64,000 bases of DNA from Mycobacterium sp. (GTDB lineage Bacteria > Actinomycetota > Actinomycetes > Mycobacteriales > Mycobacteriaceae), in the NCBI GenBank assembly GCA_003987775.1, contig RXJD01000018.1, positions 1 through 64,000 of the forward strand, in the 5' to 3' direction. Of the stretch, positions 46,713-55,805 are shown piece by piece (the stretch's first letter is position 1; every line of letters begins with the position of its first letter). The translations under genes and the position numbers were made by a program. Below the pieces are notes generated by a model. It was not told where the DNA came from and searched no databases. It saw nothing but the letters and a program-made list of their open reading frames with translations.

Positions 46713-49700
46713 ATGCGGCCACCACCGCGCGATGTCCTGATCGCAAATCGCGGCGAGATCGCTCTCCGCATCATTCGCACCGCCACCGAACTCGGTTGGC
46801 GCACCGTCGCGGTCTACGCCGAGGATGACGCCGATAGCCCCCACGTGCACTCGGCCGACGAAGCGATCGCATTGCCGGGCAACGGGGTAGCAGCCTATCT
46901 CGACCAGACCGCGGTGCTCGGCGCGGCAAAGGCGGCGGGGGCGACGACGATCCACCCGGGATACGGATTCCTCAGTGAGAACCCCGAATTCGCCCGCGCC
47001 TGCGCGGATTCCGGATTTGTGTTCGTCGGTCCGGATGGCGGCGTCCTCGAACTGGTGGGCAACAAAACCTCGGCCCGCGCTGCGGCGATCGCCGCCGGCG
47101 TGCCGGTACTGGCCGCCACGGACGGTCCGGCCGGCGTCGAGGACGTCCGCGCGTTCTTCGCCGCGCAGAACGGCGCCATCATGCTCAAAGCCCTCGCCGG
47201 CGGCGGGGGGCGGGGGATGCGCAGGGTCGAGCGCGCCGACCAGATCGAGGATGCCTACCGCCTCGCCGCGGCGGAAGCCCAACTCGGGTTCGGTAATCCG
47301 GCGCTGTTCGCCGAAGTGTTGCTCCCCGACGCACGGCACGTCGAGGTGCAGATCGTCGCTGCTCCGCATGCCCATCAGACCCGTGCTCTCGCACTGGGCG
47401 ATCGGGACTGCAGCATTCAACGGCGGTACCAAAAACTGGTGGAAATCGCGCCCGCCCAGCACCTTTCCGACGACCTGCGTCGTGAATTGCACGGGGCGGC
47501 GGCGCGACTGTGTGCCAGGGTGGCTCTGCACGGTCTGGCCACCGTCGAATTCCTGGTCCGCGGAGAACAATTCGTGTTTCTGGAAATCAATCCGCGCATC
47601 CAGGTAGAACACACCGTGACCGAGCAGGTCACCGGTCTGGACCTGGTCGGTATCCAGTTGGCCATCGCCGGTGGCGCCACATTCGGCGACCTGGCGATCC
47701 CTCCCGGAATCTCCTCCGGCGGAACCGATATCGCCGGTGACCCTGCCGCCCGGTCCGGCATCGCCATCCAGACCCGGGTCAACATGGAGACCATCGCGCC
47801 CGACGGTGCGGTGCTGCCCAGCGCCGGCACTCTGACGGCTTTCACCCCGCCGACCGGTCCGGGAGTGCGCGTCGACACCTACGGCCGGCCCGGTCTGGCA
47901 CCCAGCCCGCGGTACGACTCGCTGCTGGCCAAGGTGATCACCCACGTGCACAGCACCTCCTTTGCCGCCGCGGCCCGCAAGGCGCACACCGCGCTGGAGG
48001 AGTTCAGCATCGAGGGCGTGGGCACCAACATCGCGGTGCTGCAAGAGCTGTTGTCCGACAGTGAATTTCAATCTGGTTTGGTGACAACGAGCTTCGTCGA
48101 CGACAGACTTCCCCGATTGGCGTCGGCGGCCGCGGCGCACCAGCGACAGCACCCGGCGCCGGCGGCGGTCGAGCTATACCCGGGTGAGGAGGTGCTCCGG
48201 GCGCAGCTCGCCGGGACGGTCGTCGAGGTGGCTCGTGACGGCACGGAGGTGGGCGCCGGGGGTCAGGTGGTGGTGCTCGAGGCGATGAAGATGCAACACG
48301 TTCTTGTGGCACCCGACGCGCTGCGCACTGTTCGCAACCTGGTGGCCCCGGGACAGGTCGTCGGGACCGGAGACCCACTGGTGGTCTTTACCCGCACGGA
48401 ATCCGGTTCCGGTGATGAGAAGAGCTCGGCCGCAGTGGATCTGGATCACCCCAGGGAAGATCTGGATGAAGTGCGGCAACGGCACCTGGTGACGCTCGAC
48501 GAGGGCCGTCCGGCCGCGGTGGCCAAGCGGCACAAGTTGGGCCGTCGTACCGCGCGGGAGAACATCGCCGATCTCGTCGACCCGGGCAGCTTCGTGGAGT
48601 ACGGCGCGCTGGCCATCGCCGCCCAGCGCAGCCGGCGCTCCGAAGAAGACCTGATCGCCAACACCCCCGCGGACGGCCTGGTCGCCGGGCTGGCAACCAT
48701 CGGCGCGGATCGCTTCGGCCCCCAGTCCGCAAGGGCCGTCGTGGTGTCCTACGACTACACGGTGCTGGCCGGGACGCAAGGCATGCGCAACCATGCCAAG
48801 ACCGACCGCGTGTTCGACCTCGCCGTCCGGAAACGGATCCCGGTGGTGCTTTTCGCCGAGGGCGGTGGTGGGCGTCCGGGCGACACGGACGTCGGCGGGA
48901 TGGCGGGGCTGGACGTACCGACATTCCGGATGCTTGCCGGACTGTCCGGCCGGGTGCCCCTCATCTCGATCGTTTCCGGGCGTTGCTTCGCCGGCAATGC
49001 GGCGCTGGCCGGGGTGTGCGACGTGATCATCGCGACGCCGGATGCCAACATCGGCATGGGCGGCCCGGCGATGATCGAAGGCGGCGGCCTTGGTGCCTAC
49101 CCGCCTGAGGCGATCGGGCCGATCGATGTCCAGCGGCGCAACGGCGTGGTGAGCCTGGTGGCCCGCGACGAGGCACATGCGGTGTCGTTGGCCAAGCGGT
49201 ATCTGTCCTATTTCCAGGGCGCCGTGGCGGACTGGGCGGCGCCGGATCCGCGTCTGGCCCGGCATGTGGTGCCGCAGAACAGGTTACGCGCCTACGACGT
49301 GCACCGGGCTATCGACAGCATCGTCGACGTCGGTTCGGTGCTGGAACTGCGACCCGACTACGGAGTCGGCGTCGTCACCGCCCTGGTCCGAGTGGAGGGC
49401 ACGCCCTACGGCCTGATCGCCAACAGCAGCCATCACCTCGGCGGCGCGATCGATGCGGAAGCGGCCGATAAGGTGGGCGACTTCCTGACACTGTGCGAGT
49501 CATTCCGGCTGCCCGTGGTATCGCTGTGCGACACACCTGGGTTCATGGTCGGCCCGGAGGCAGAGAAAGACGCCGCAGTGCGCCGATTCGGTCGGATGTT
49601 CATCCTGGGAGCGCAACTGACCGTGCCGTTCGGGATGATCATTCTGCGTAAGGGCTACGGCCTGGGTGCGATGGCCATGGCCGGCGGCTCGTTCCGCGCG

Positions 49701-49952
49701 CCACAGTTCACGGTCGCGTGGCCCACCGGTGAGATCGGTGGCATGGGCTTGGAAGGTGCTGTGCGCCTTGGGTTCAGCAAGGAGCTGGCTGCCGCGCCCG
49801 ACGAGGCGCAGCGCCAGGCGCTGTTCGACAAACTCGTCGCCGCGGCCTATCAGCACGGAAAAGCGCTGCGCGCCGGCACCACCTTCGAATTGGACGACGT
49901 GATAGACCCGGCGGAATCCCGGGCCTGGATCACCAGGCTCCGGGACTCCTGA
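46713..49952 (+). CDS. Single-chain biotin-dependent acyl-CoA carboxylase (LCC type)
   Basis: A 1,079-residue polypeptide that fuses all parts of an acyl-CoA carboxylase. Biotin carboxylase is at ~1-445 (IANRGEIALRIIRTA, ALAGGGGRGMRRVE, EINPRIQVEHTVTE). A biotin carrier domain with VVLEAMKMQH follows, with the biotinylated Lys at 526. The carboxyltransferase is at ~575-1079 (ARENIADLVDPGSFVEYGALA, GTQGMRNHAKTDR, GRCFAGNAALAGVCD, CDTPGFMVGPEAEK, LRKGYGLGAMAMAGGSF). Mycobacterial carboxylases are mostly split into AccA and AccD; this size and order match the long-chain acyl-CoA carboxylase described structurally from M. avium subsp. paratuberculosis. It probably carboxylates CoA esters of various lengths. 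Confidence 0.93.
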   Translation: MRPPPRDVLIANRGEIALRIIRTATELGWRTVAVYAEDDADSPHVHSADEAIALPGNGVAAYLDQTAVLGAAKAAGATTIHPGYGFLSENPEFARACADSGFVFVGPDGGVLELVGNKTSARAAAIAAGVPVLAATDGPAGVEDVRAFFAAQNGAIMLKALAGGGGRGMRRVERADQIEDAYRLAAAEAQLGFGNPALFAEVLLPDARHVEVQIVAAPHAHQTRALALGDRDCSIQRRYQKLVEIAPAQHLSDDLRRELHGAAARLCARVALHGLATVEFLVRGEQFVFLEINPRIQVEHTVTEQVTGLDLVGIQLAIAGGATFGDLAIPPGISSGGTDIAGDPAARSGIAIQTRVNMETIAPDGAVLPSAGTLTAFTPPTGPGVRVDTYGRPGLAPSPRYDSLLAKVITHVHSTSFAAAARKAHTALEEFSIEGVGTNIAVLQELLSDSEFQSGLVTTSFVDDRLPRLASAAAAHQRQHPAPAAVELYPGEEVLRAQLAGTVVEVARDGTEVGAGGQVVVLEAMKMQHVLVAPDALRTVRNLVAPGQVVGTGDPLVVFTRTESGSGDEKSSAAVDLDHPREDLDEVRQRHLVTLDEGRPAAVAKRHKLGRRTARENIADLVDPGSFVEYGALAIAAQRSRRSEEDLIANTPADGLVAGLATIGADRFGPQSARAVVVSYDYTVLAGTQGMRNHAKTDRVFDLAVRKRIPVVLFAEGGGGRPGDTDVGGMAGLDVPTFRMLAGLSGRVPLISIVSGRCFAGNAALAGVCDVIIATPDANIGMGGPAMIEGGGLGAYPPEAIGPIDVQRRNGVVSLVARDEAHAVSLAKRYLSYFQGAVADWAAPDPRLARHVVPQNRLRAYDVHRAIDSIVDVGSVLELRPDYGVGVVTALVRVEGTPYGLIANSSHHLGGAIDAEAADKVGDFLTLCESFRLPVVSLCDTPGFMVGPEAEKDAAVRRFGRMFILGAQLTVPFGMIILRKGYGLGAMAMAGGSFRAPQFTVAWPTGEIGGMGLEGAVRLGFSKELAAAPDEAQRQALFDKLVAAAYQHGKALRAGTTFELDDVIDPAESRAWITRLRDS

Positions 49953-49964
49953 CATCCAGGTCCG

Positions 49965-50312
49965 TCAGGCGTGGCCGGAGCCGCAGCCGACGCCCGGCAG
50001 ACAGCCCTCGCCGCCGGGAACCCCGCCCGGACCCCAGAACTGGCCCCCGTTGCCGCACCCGACGCCCGGGATGCAGCCCTGGCCGCCAGGACCGCCGTTC
50101 GGTCCCTGGTCGGTGCCACCGGAACCGCAGTTGCCGTTGGCGTCGCAACCGCCGCCACCGGGGTCCAGCGGGATGAAGTGGGTGATGCCGGTATTGGTAG
50201 CGCCCGGCCCGGTCGCGGCAACGTCAGCGGCGGCCATCGGTGCCGCGGCAATTGCTGCAGCGACAGCCCCGGCCACCACCAATGGTTTGAGGAGATGTGA
50301 TTTCGCTAACAT
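49965..50312 (-). CDS. Small secreted Gly/Cys-rich protein
   Basis: A 115-residue protein with a clear Sec signal peptide (KSHLLKPLVVAGAVAAAIAAAPMAAADVAA, likely cut after ADVAA or nearby). The mature part of ~85 residues is rich in Gly and Pro with a repeated module GGQGCIPGVGCGNGG and GGEGCLPGVGCGSG, giving CxPGVGC pairs, and another Cys pair in GGGCDANGNCGSGG. Six cysteines in three closely spaced pairs suggest disulphides or metal binding. No family is recognised. Its stop is 12 bases from that of the convergent carboxylase gene, and it is divergent from the SDR gene. ATG 50312 starts the signal peptide. Confidence 0.75.
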   Translation of the reverse strand: MLAKSHLLKPLVVAGAVAAAIAAAPMAAADVAATGPGATNTGITHFIPLDPGGGGCDANGNCGSGGTDQGPNGGPGGQGCIPGVGCGNGGQFWGPGGVPGGEGCLPGVGCGSGHA

Positions 50313-50393
50313 GCAAATCGCATACCACGTTCACGAATTTTCAAACCTGCACCAGGCGGGCCTCTTTCCTGAAACAACAGAAGGCGTAAGCAC

Positions 50394-51170
50394 ATGACCT
50401 CTTTGGACTTAACCGGCCGCACCGCCATTGTCACGGGCGCCTCCCGGGGCATCGGATTGGCGATCGCACAGAAGCTTTCGGACGCGGGCGCCAATGTGGT
50501 GCTGACCGCGAGGAAGCAGGAGGCGGCAGACGCCGCCGCGGCGGAGGTGGGCGAGCGCGCTCTGGGCGTAGGCGCGCATGCGGTCGACGAGGATGCCGCA
50601 CGGCGCTGCGTCGACTTGACCCTCGAGCGGTTCGGGCGAGTGGACATCCTGATCAATAACGCCGGCACCAACCCGGCCTACGGCCCGCTGATCGACCAGG
50701 ACCACGCCCGGTTCAACAAGATCTTTGACGTCAACTTGTGGGCGCCGCTGCTGTGGACGTCGTTGGTGGTCAAGTCGGGCATGGGAGAGCACGGTGGCGC
50801 CATCGTCAACACCGCCTCGATCGGTGGCATGCACCAGTCGCCGGCTATGGGGCTGTACAACGCCACCAAGGCGGCGCTGATTCACGTCACCAAGCAACTC
50901 GCACTGGAACTTTCGCCCCGGATCCGGGTCAACGCGATCGCCCCCGGCGTGGTCCGCACCCGGCTGGCCGAGGCGCTGTGGAAGGACCACGAGGACCCGC
51001 TGGCGTCCTCGATCGCGCTCGGCCGGATCGGCGAGCCCGACGATGTGGCCGGTGCGGTCGCGTTCCTGGTTTCCGATGCGGCCAGCTGGATCACCGGCGA
51101 GACCTTGGTGATCGACGGCGGCCTGCTGCTGGGGCCGGCGCAGGGCTATCAGTCCGGCGGCCGGCAGTGA
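50394..51170 (+). CDS. Short-chain dehydrogenase/reductase (Rv2766c/FabG-like)
   Basis: A 258-residue classical SDR with TGASRGIGLAIA (cofactor loop), NNAGTNPAYG, VNTASIGG, YNATKAAL (catalytic Tyr and Lys) and a C-terminal DGGLLLGPAQGYQ. The Arg after the first Gly motif strand (TARKQEA) suggests NADP(H). Rv2766c is annotated as 3-oxoacyl-ACP reductase; because two acyl-CoA dehydrogenases follow with 4-bp overlaps, a role as beta-hydroxyacyl-CoA dehydrogenase in beta-oxidation is plausible here. That is inference. Confidence 0.9.
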   Translation: MTSLDLTGRTAIVTGASRGIGLAIAQKLSDAGANVVLTARKQEAADAAAAEVGERALGVGAHAVDEDAARRCVDLTLERFGRVDILINNAGTNPAYGPLIDQDHARFNKIFDVNLWAPLLWTSLVVKSGMGEHGGAIVNTASIGGMHQSPAMGLYNATKAALIHVTKQLALELSPRIRVNAIAPGVVRTRLAEALWKDHEDPLASSIALGRIGEPDDVAGAVAFLVSDAASWITGETLVIDGGLLLGPAQGYQSGGRQ

Positions 51171-52351
51171 CCACCGAGGCCGAACTGGACGCCCTGGTCC
51201 GTGCGCTGCTGGACGAACACGACCCGGCCGGCACCGCGGCGCGGGACTTCCTTGGCGCACAGTACGACGCGGGTTTGGCGTGGGTGCATCTGCCGGTTGG
51301 TTTCGGCGGACTCGATCTGCCGCGGAGCGCGCAAGCGCGGGTCGACGCACAGTTGGCCGCGGCGGGTGCGCCCATGGGCGGCACCGTCAAGAACTACATC
51401 GGCATGGGTATGGCCGCGCCGACGATCATTGCGTACGGGACCGATGAGCAGAAGCGAAAGTTCCTGCGTCCGTTGTTCACTGGCGAACAGATCTACTGTC
51501 AGCTGTTCAGCGAACCGGGTGCCGGATCGGACCTGGCCGCCGCGGCTACCCGCGCCGTGCGCGACGGCGATGAGTGGGTCGTCAACGGGCAGAAGGTCTG
51601 GACATCGCAGGCGCAGCACGCGCAGATGGCGATCCTCGTCGCACGCACCAACCCCGACGTCCCCAAACATGCGGGCCTGACCTACTTTCTGTGCGACATG
51701 ACGCAACCAGGCGTCGACGTCCGGCCGTTGCGTCAGATTACCGGCGAAGCCGAGTTCAACGAGGTTTTCCTCACCGACGTCCGGGTGCCCGATGCCAACC
51801 GGCTCGGTCCCGAGGGCGGCGGTTGGCGGGTGGCGACCACCACGCTCAACAACGAGCGGGTCGCGATCGGATCGCGGGCCGGCACGCCGCGGGAGAGCGG
51901 CCACATCGGAAAGGTCGCCAAGGCCTGGCGCAGTGATGCGGCACTGCGCAATCCGGCCATGCACGACGATCTGATGCGGCTGTGGGTCGAGGCGGAGGTG
52001 CTTCGCCTGACCGGTGAGCGACTGCGCCAGCAGGCCGCCAGTGGTCAGCCCGGACCAGAAGGTGCGGGAATGAAGATTGCCTTCGCCCGCATAGCGCAAG
52101 CGATTTCGGGCTTCGAGATCGAACTGCACGGCGAGGCGGGGTTGAGCTACGACGACTGGACCATGCGCAGGCCGGAGGTGGTGGATCTGACCGGCCGCGA
52201 GCCGGGGTACCGCTACCTGCGCGCCAGGGGCAACTCGATCGAAGGCGGCACCTCGGAGATCCTGCGCAACACCGTCTCCGAACGGGTGCTGGGCCTGCCC
52301 GGCGAACACCGGGTGGACAAGGCCCTCGCGTGGAAGGACCTACCCCGATGA
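51167..52351 (+). CDS. Acyl-CoA dehydrogenase, FAD-binding subunit type
   Basis: A 394-residue FadE with FSEPGAGSDLAAAATRAV (FAD/substrate segment), NGQKVWTSQAQHAQMA, the NNERVAIGSRAG helix and a C-terminus YLRARGNSIEGGTSEILRNTVSERVLGLP. This C-terminal sequence is typical of the larger partner of alpha2beta2 heterotetrameric dehydrogenases such as the sterol side-chain enzymes. GTG 51167 overlaps the SDR stop as GTGA; the stop overlaps the next FadE as ATGA. The substrate is unknown. Confidence 0.9.
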   Translation: MTTEAELDALVRALLDEHDPAGTAARDFLGAQYDAGLAWVHLPVGFGGLDLPRSAQARVDAQLAAAGAPMGGTVKNYIGMGMAAPTIIAYGTDEQKRKFLRPLFTGEQIYCQLFSEPGAGSDLAAAATRAVRDGDEWVVNGQKVWTSQAQHAQMAILVARTNPDVPKHAGLTYFLCDMTQPGVDVRPLRQITGEAEFNEVFLTDVRVPDANRLGPEGGGWRVATTTLNNERVAIGSRAGTPRESGHIGKVAKAWRSDAALRNPAMHDDLMRLWVEAEVLRLTGERLRQQAASGQPGPEGAGMKIAFARIAQAISGFEIELHGEAGLSYDDWTMRRPEVVDLTGREPGYRYLRARGNSIEGGTSEILRNTVSERVLGLPGEHRVDKALAWKDLPR

Positions 52352-53439
52352 GCGACCTGCTGTACTCCGACACCGAGGACGCGTTGCGCGACGGTGTCCG
52401 GCAATTGTTCGCCGACCGGTGTCCGCCGGAATCGGTGGCGAAGTGTTACGACACTCCGCCACAAGACTTTTCCGGAGTCTGGCGAACGCTGGCAGTAGAG
52501 CTCGGTGTGGCGGGTCTGCTGGTACCGGAGTCGCTCGGTGGGGCAGGCGCGAGCGCCCGCGAGGCCGCCGTCGTGATGGAGGAGATCGGTCGCGCCGTTG
52601 CGCCGGTGCCGTACTTGTCCAGCGCGGTGCTCGCCACCGTCGCGTTGTTGCGGGCCGGTGACACCGAGACTGTGTCAGCGTTGGCCTCCGGCGACCTCAG
52701 CGCGGCACTGGTGGTGCCGCTGTCCACCGCCCCGTGGGATGCGGTCACCGGGCTGGACGTCGGCGGTGGCGGCCTGAGCGGGCAGGTCACCAGCGTGGCC
52801 GGCGCCGCGGAGGCCGACGTGCTGGTGGTGCCCGTTGCCGGACCGGAAGGGCTTGAGCTGCACACCGTCCCGCGCGACGGCGACGGCGTGCAGGTGTTAC
52901 CGAGACTGGCCCTGGACATGACGAGACCCATTGCGGATGTCCAGTTTTCGGGTGCCAACTCGACTTTCGTCGGAGCCGGTACCGAAGCGGTGGCGGCGGC
53001 GTTGCACACGGGCGCGGCGCTACTGGCCTCCGAGCAGCTCGGTGTCGCGCAGTGGTGCTTCGACACCACGCTGGCATACGCGAAGGAGCGCAAGCAGTTC
53101 GGCCGCGCGATCGGTTCCTATCAGGCGATCAAGCATCGGCTGTCGGATCTGTGGTTCGAGGTCAGCTCGGCGACGTCGGCGGCCCGCTACGCGGCCGACA
53201 CCACTGCCCGCGGCGATGACGATGCGGCGGTGGCAGCGTCTCTGGCGCAGGCCTACTGCAGTGGCGCGGCGGTGCACGCCGCGGAGGAGTGCGTGCAGCT
53301 GCACGGCGGCATCGGCATGACCTGGGAGTATCCCGCGCACCTGTTCCTCAAGCGCGCCAAGAGCGATCAACTGGCGTTCGGCACCGCCTACCGGCACCGT
53401 TCCCGGCTCGGTGACCTCGTCGACCTCCCGGTCACCTAA
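52348..53439 (+). CDS. Acyl-CoA dehydrogenase, partner subunit type
   Basis: A 363-residue FadE-like protein lacking the (S/T)EPxAGSD flavin segment of its neighbour; the corresponding region reads VPLSTAPWDAVTGLD. It keeps LAYAKERKQFGRAIGSYQAIKHRLSDL and CVQLHGGIGMTWEYPAHLFLKRAKSDQ. Its pairing with the upstream FadE through a 4-base overlap fits a heterotetrameric acyl-CoA dehydrogenase in which only one subunit type carries the full FAD-site sequence. ATG 52348 was chosen for that overlap; the frame is open slightly upstream. Confidence 0.9.
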   Translation: MSDLLYSDTEDALRDGVRQLFADRCPPESVAKCYDTPPQDFSGVWRTLAVELGVAGLLVPESLGGAGASAREAAVVMEEIGRAVAPVPYLSSAVLATVALLRAGDTETVSALASGDLSAALVVPLSTAPWDAVTGLDVGGGGLSGQVTSVAGAAEADVLVVPVAGPEGLELHTVPRDGDGVQVLPRLALDMTRPIADVQFSGANSTFVGAGTEAVAAALHTGAALLASEQLGVAQWCFDTTLAYAKERKQFGRAIGSYQAIKHRLSDLWFEVSSATSAARYAADTTARGDDDAAVAASLAQAYCSGAAVHAAEECVQLHGGIGMTWEYPAHLFLKRAKSDQLAFGTAYRHRSRLGDLVDLPVT

Positions 53440-53441
53440 TG

Positions 53442-53455
53442 GCGCTCGCGAGCGC
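53442..53455. terminator. 14-bp perfect palindrome between convergent fadE and dienelactone hydrolase genes
   Basis: GCGCTCGCGAGCGC starts two bases after the FadE stop in a 64-base convergent gap. As RNA it can fold into a short GC hairpin on either strand. Confidence 0.45.
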
Positions 53456-53503
53456 GTTGGGGTACCTCCCGCGTGTGGCGGCGTGCCCCTCGGCTCGGCA
53501 CGG

Positions 53504-54241
53504 TCAGGCGAGTGCCTCGGCGAACGTTTGCGTCATTGCCGCCCAATGCCGCTCGTCGGCGACAGGGTCGTAAGGCGGGTTGTCCGGGACGGCGAACCCG
53601 TGCCCGGCTTGGTACCACTCGATCGTGTGGCGCACGCCCGCCGCCGTCAGCGCCTTTTCCAATTGCTCGGCCTGATCGGCGGTGAAGGACGGATCATCCT
53701 CCGCGCCGCCCACGTACACCAGCGCGTTCATCTTGTCGGCCAGCAGGTGCGGGCTCTGGTCGTTGTCGCTGACCAGGCCGCCGCCGTGGAACGACGCCGC
53801 TGCGGCGACCCGCTCCGGGAGCCGGCCAGCCAGCAGTACCGAGATCCGGCCGCCCATGCAATAGCCGCAGACGCCGAAGCGTTCACCGCGGACCTCCGGG
53901 CGTCCGGCCAGATAGTCGAACAACGCAGTGGCGTCGCGGGTGATCCGGTCCGGCGTCACGGTGCCCAGCATGAACATGATGCGGGCCCGTTCCTTCGGGT
54001 TGCTGAAGGCGGTGGCCATGTCGAACGGGGCCCAGTCGCCCTCGCGGTAATACACGTCGGGAAGCAGCACGGCGTAACCGAAGCCGGCCAACTTGGCCGC
54101 CATCTGGTCGAAGGTGTCGCGGACCCCGCCGGCGTCGGGAAACATGACCACACCCGGCCACGGACCCGCACCCTCCGGAGTGTGAAGAGTCACGTTGCAG
54201 GTGCCGTCGGCGGTGGTCACGTGGTCGGTGATTTTCGGCAT
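53504..54241 (-). CDS. Dienelactone hydrolase family protein (Rv2765-like)
   Basis: A 245-residue alpha/beta hydrolase, the same length as Rv2765. FGVCGYCMGGRISVLLAG carries the Cys nucleophile of the DLH family, YVGGAEDDPSF supplies the Asp region and YQAGHGFAVPD the His. ATG 54241 was chosen because MPKITDHVTTADGTCNVTL is the family start; the frame continues upstream only through repetitive DNA and antisense to thyA. The natural substrate is unknown; it is probably a soluble detoxifying or lipid-ester hydrolase. Confidence 0.9.
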   Translation of the reverse strand: MPKITDHVTTADGTCNVTLHTPEGAGPWPGVVMFPDAGGVRDTFDQMAAKLAGFGYAVLLPDVYYREGDWAPFDMATAFSNPKERARIMFMLGTVTPDRITRDATALFDYLAGRPEVRGERFGVCGYCMGGRISVLLAGRLPERVAAAASFHGGGLVSDNDQSPHLLADKMNALVYVGGAEDDPSFTADQAEQLEKALTAAGVRHTIEWYQAGHGFAVPDNPPYDPVADERHWAAMTQTFAEALA

Positions 54242-54280
54242 GGTGTCCGTTCTACTCCGTCGCCGTCCCGGCGCCACGCT

Positions 54281-54423
54281 GCGCCCGGCTTCGCCGCGCC
54301 CGGCTTCGCCGCGCCCGGCTTCGCCGCGCTTGCGATCGCCGCGGTCTGATGGCGCGACCCGCCGCGCCCGGCTTCGCCGCGCCCGGCTTCGCCGCGCCCG
54401 GCTTCGTCGCGCTTGCGATCGCG
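54281..54423. repeat. 15-bp tandem repeat (two blocks) upstream of thyA
   Basis: The unit GCGCCCGGCTTCGCC occurs at 54281, 54296 and 54311, then as a variant GCGCTTGCGATCGCC at 54326. The same block of three units plus variant recurs at 54364, 54379, 54394 and 54409, offset by 83 bases. Each unit contains a CGGC-TTC-GCCG mini-hairpin. The array ends two bases before the thyA -10. Confidence 0.9.
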
Positions 54424-54424
54424 C

Positions 54425-54430
54425 TAAGCT
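54425..54430 (+). promoter_or_regulatory. -10 element of leaderless thyA promoter
   Basis: TAAGCT lies six bases before the thyA GTG at 54437. The -35 region falls inside the 15-bp repeat array. Confidence 0.6.
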
Positions 54431-54436
54431 GACCGC

Positions 54437-55237
54437 GTGCCGATCGCGACGCCGTACGAGGACCTGCTGCGTCAGGTGCTCGCCACCGGCACCGCCAAAT
54501 CCGACCGCACCGGCACCGGCACCCGCAGCCTGTTCGGCCAGCAGATCAGATACGACCTGTCGGCCGGTTTCCCGCTGATCACCACCAAGAAGGTGCACCT
54601 GAAGTCGGTGGTCTACGAACTGCTCTGGTTCCTGCGCGGCGACTCCAACGTCAGCTGGCTGCACGAGCACGGCGTCACCATCTGGGACGAATGGGCAAGC
54701 GCCACCGGCGATCTCGGGCCCATCTACGGTGTGCAGTGGCGATCCTGGCCCACTCCGAGCGGGCAGCACATCGACCAGATCAGCGCCGCACTCGAGCTGC
54801 TGCGCACCGACCCGGACAGTCGCCGCATCATCGTCTCGGCCTGGAACGTCGGCGAGATCCCGCAGATGGCGCTGCCGCCGTGCCATGCGTTTTTCCAGTT
54901 CTACGTGGCCGACGGCCGTCTGAGCTGCCAGCTGTATCAGCGCAGCGCCGACCTGTTCCTCGGAGTGCCGTTCAATATCGCCAGCTACGCGCTGCTCACG
55001 CACATGATGGCGGCCCAGGCCGGCCTGCAGGTCGGCGAGTTCGTCTGGACCGGCGGCGACTGCCACATCTACGACAACCACGTCGAGCAGGTCGGGCTGC
55101 AACTCACGCGCGAGCCCCGGCCATACCCGAAACTGCATCTGGCTCATAGGGATTCGATTTTCGACTACACCTATGACGACATTGAAGTGCGAAACTACGA
55201 CCCCCATCCCGCGATCAAAGCCCCAGTAGCCGTATGA
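54437..55237 (+). CDS. thyA: Thymidylate synthase (folate-dependent, ThyA)
   Basis: A 266-residue enzyme that methylates dUMP using methylenetetrahydrofolate. It shows [47 protein letters not shown] with the nucleophile Cys at residue 149, [20 protein letters not shown], and [12 protein letters not shown] start with leaderless -10. The stop overlaps dfrA as ATGA. The window also has the flavin-dependent alternative thyX. Confidence 0.98.
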   Translation: MPIATPYEDLLRQVLATGTAKSDRTGTGTRSLFGQQIRYDLSAGFPLITTKKVHLKSVVYELLWFLRGDSNVSWLHEHGVTIWDEWASATGDLGPIYGVQWRSWPTPSGQHIDQISAALELLRTDPDSRRIIVSAWNVGEIPQMALPPCHAFFQFYVADGRLSCQLYQRSADLFLGVPFNIASYALLTHMMAAQAGLQVGEFVWTGGDCHIYDNHVEQVGLQLTREPRPYPKLHLAHRDSIFDYTYDDIEVRNYDPHPAIKAPVAV

Positions 55238-55716
55238 AGGTAGGCCTGGTCTGGGCTCAGTCGACATCTGGTGTGATCGGGCGCGGAGGCGATATACCGT
55301 GGCGGGTGCCGGAGGATCTGGCGCACTTCAAGAAGATCACCATGGGGCACACGGTGGTGATGGGCCGGCTCACGTGGGAATCGCTGCCGCCCAGCTTCCG
55401 TCCGCTACCGGGCCGGCGAAACGTCGTCCTGAGCCGCCAGGCCGGTTTCACCGCTGACGGGGCCGAGGTGGTCGGCTCGCTCGACCAGGCCCTCACCGAG
55501 CCCGAGACGTGGGTTATCGGTGGTGGTCAGATCTACGCCCTGGCGCTACCGCTGGCCAGCAGGTGTGAGGTGACCGAGGTCGACATCGACCTACCGCGCG
55601 ACGACGAAGACGCGCTGGCACCCGTGCTCGACGAGTCATGGCAGGGTGAAACGGGGGAGTGGCAGGTCAGCCGCGCAGGGTTGCGTTACCGGTTTCACAG
55701 CTACTTCCATCCGTGA
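55234..55716 (+). CDS. dfrA: Dihydrofolate reductase
   Basis: A 160-residue enzyme regenerating tetrahydrofolate after the ThyA reaction and the target of trimethoprim-type drugs. It has [29 protein letters not shown] (catalytic Asp after RGG), [21 protein letters not shown], and [13 protein letters not shown] (NADPH Gly pair). It is translationally coupled to thyA by a 4-base overlap, as in M. tuberculosis. Confidence 0.97.
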   Translation: MKVGLVWAQSTSGVIGRGGDIPWRVPEDLAHFKKITMGHTVVMGRLTWESLPPSFRPLPGRRNVVLSRQAGFTADGAEVVGSLDQALTEPETWVIGGGQIYALALPLASRCEVTEVDIDLPRDDEDALAPVLDESWQGETGEWQVSRAGLRYRFHSYFHP

Positions 55717-55805
55717 TCGGCCCCCTCGGCGCGACCGATTGAGCTGACATACTCGGCTTGGGGGCGGTCTCACCGGATATCAAGCATCAGAAGGGGGAAT
55801 CAAGA

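Noticed and set aside
50313..50393. KstR-type operator in the gap before the SDR-FadE operon
   Set aside because: The AT-richer stretch shows no convincing inverted repeat matching known sterol regulator motifs.
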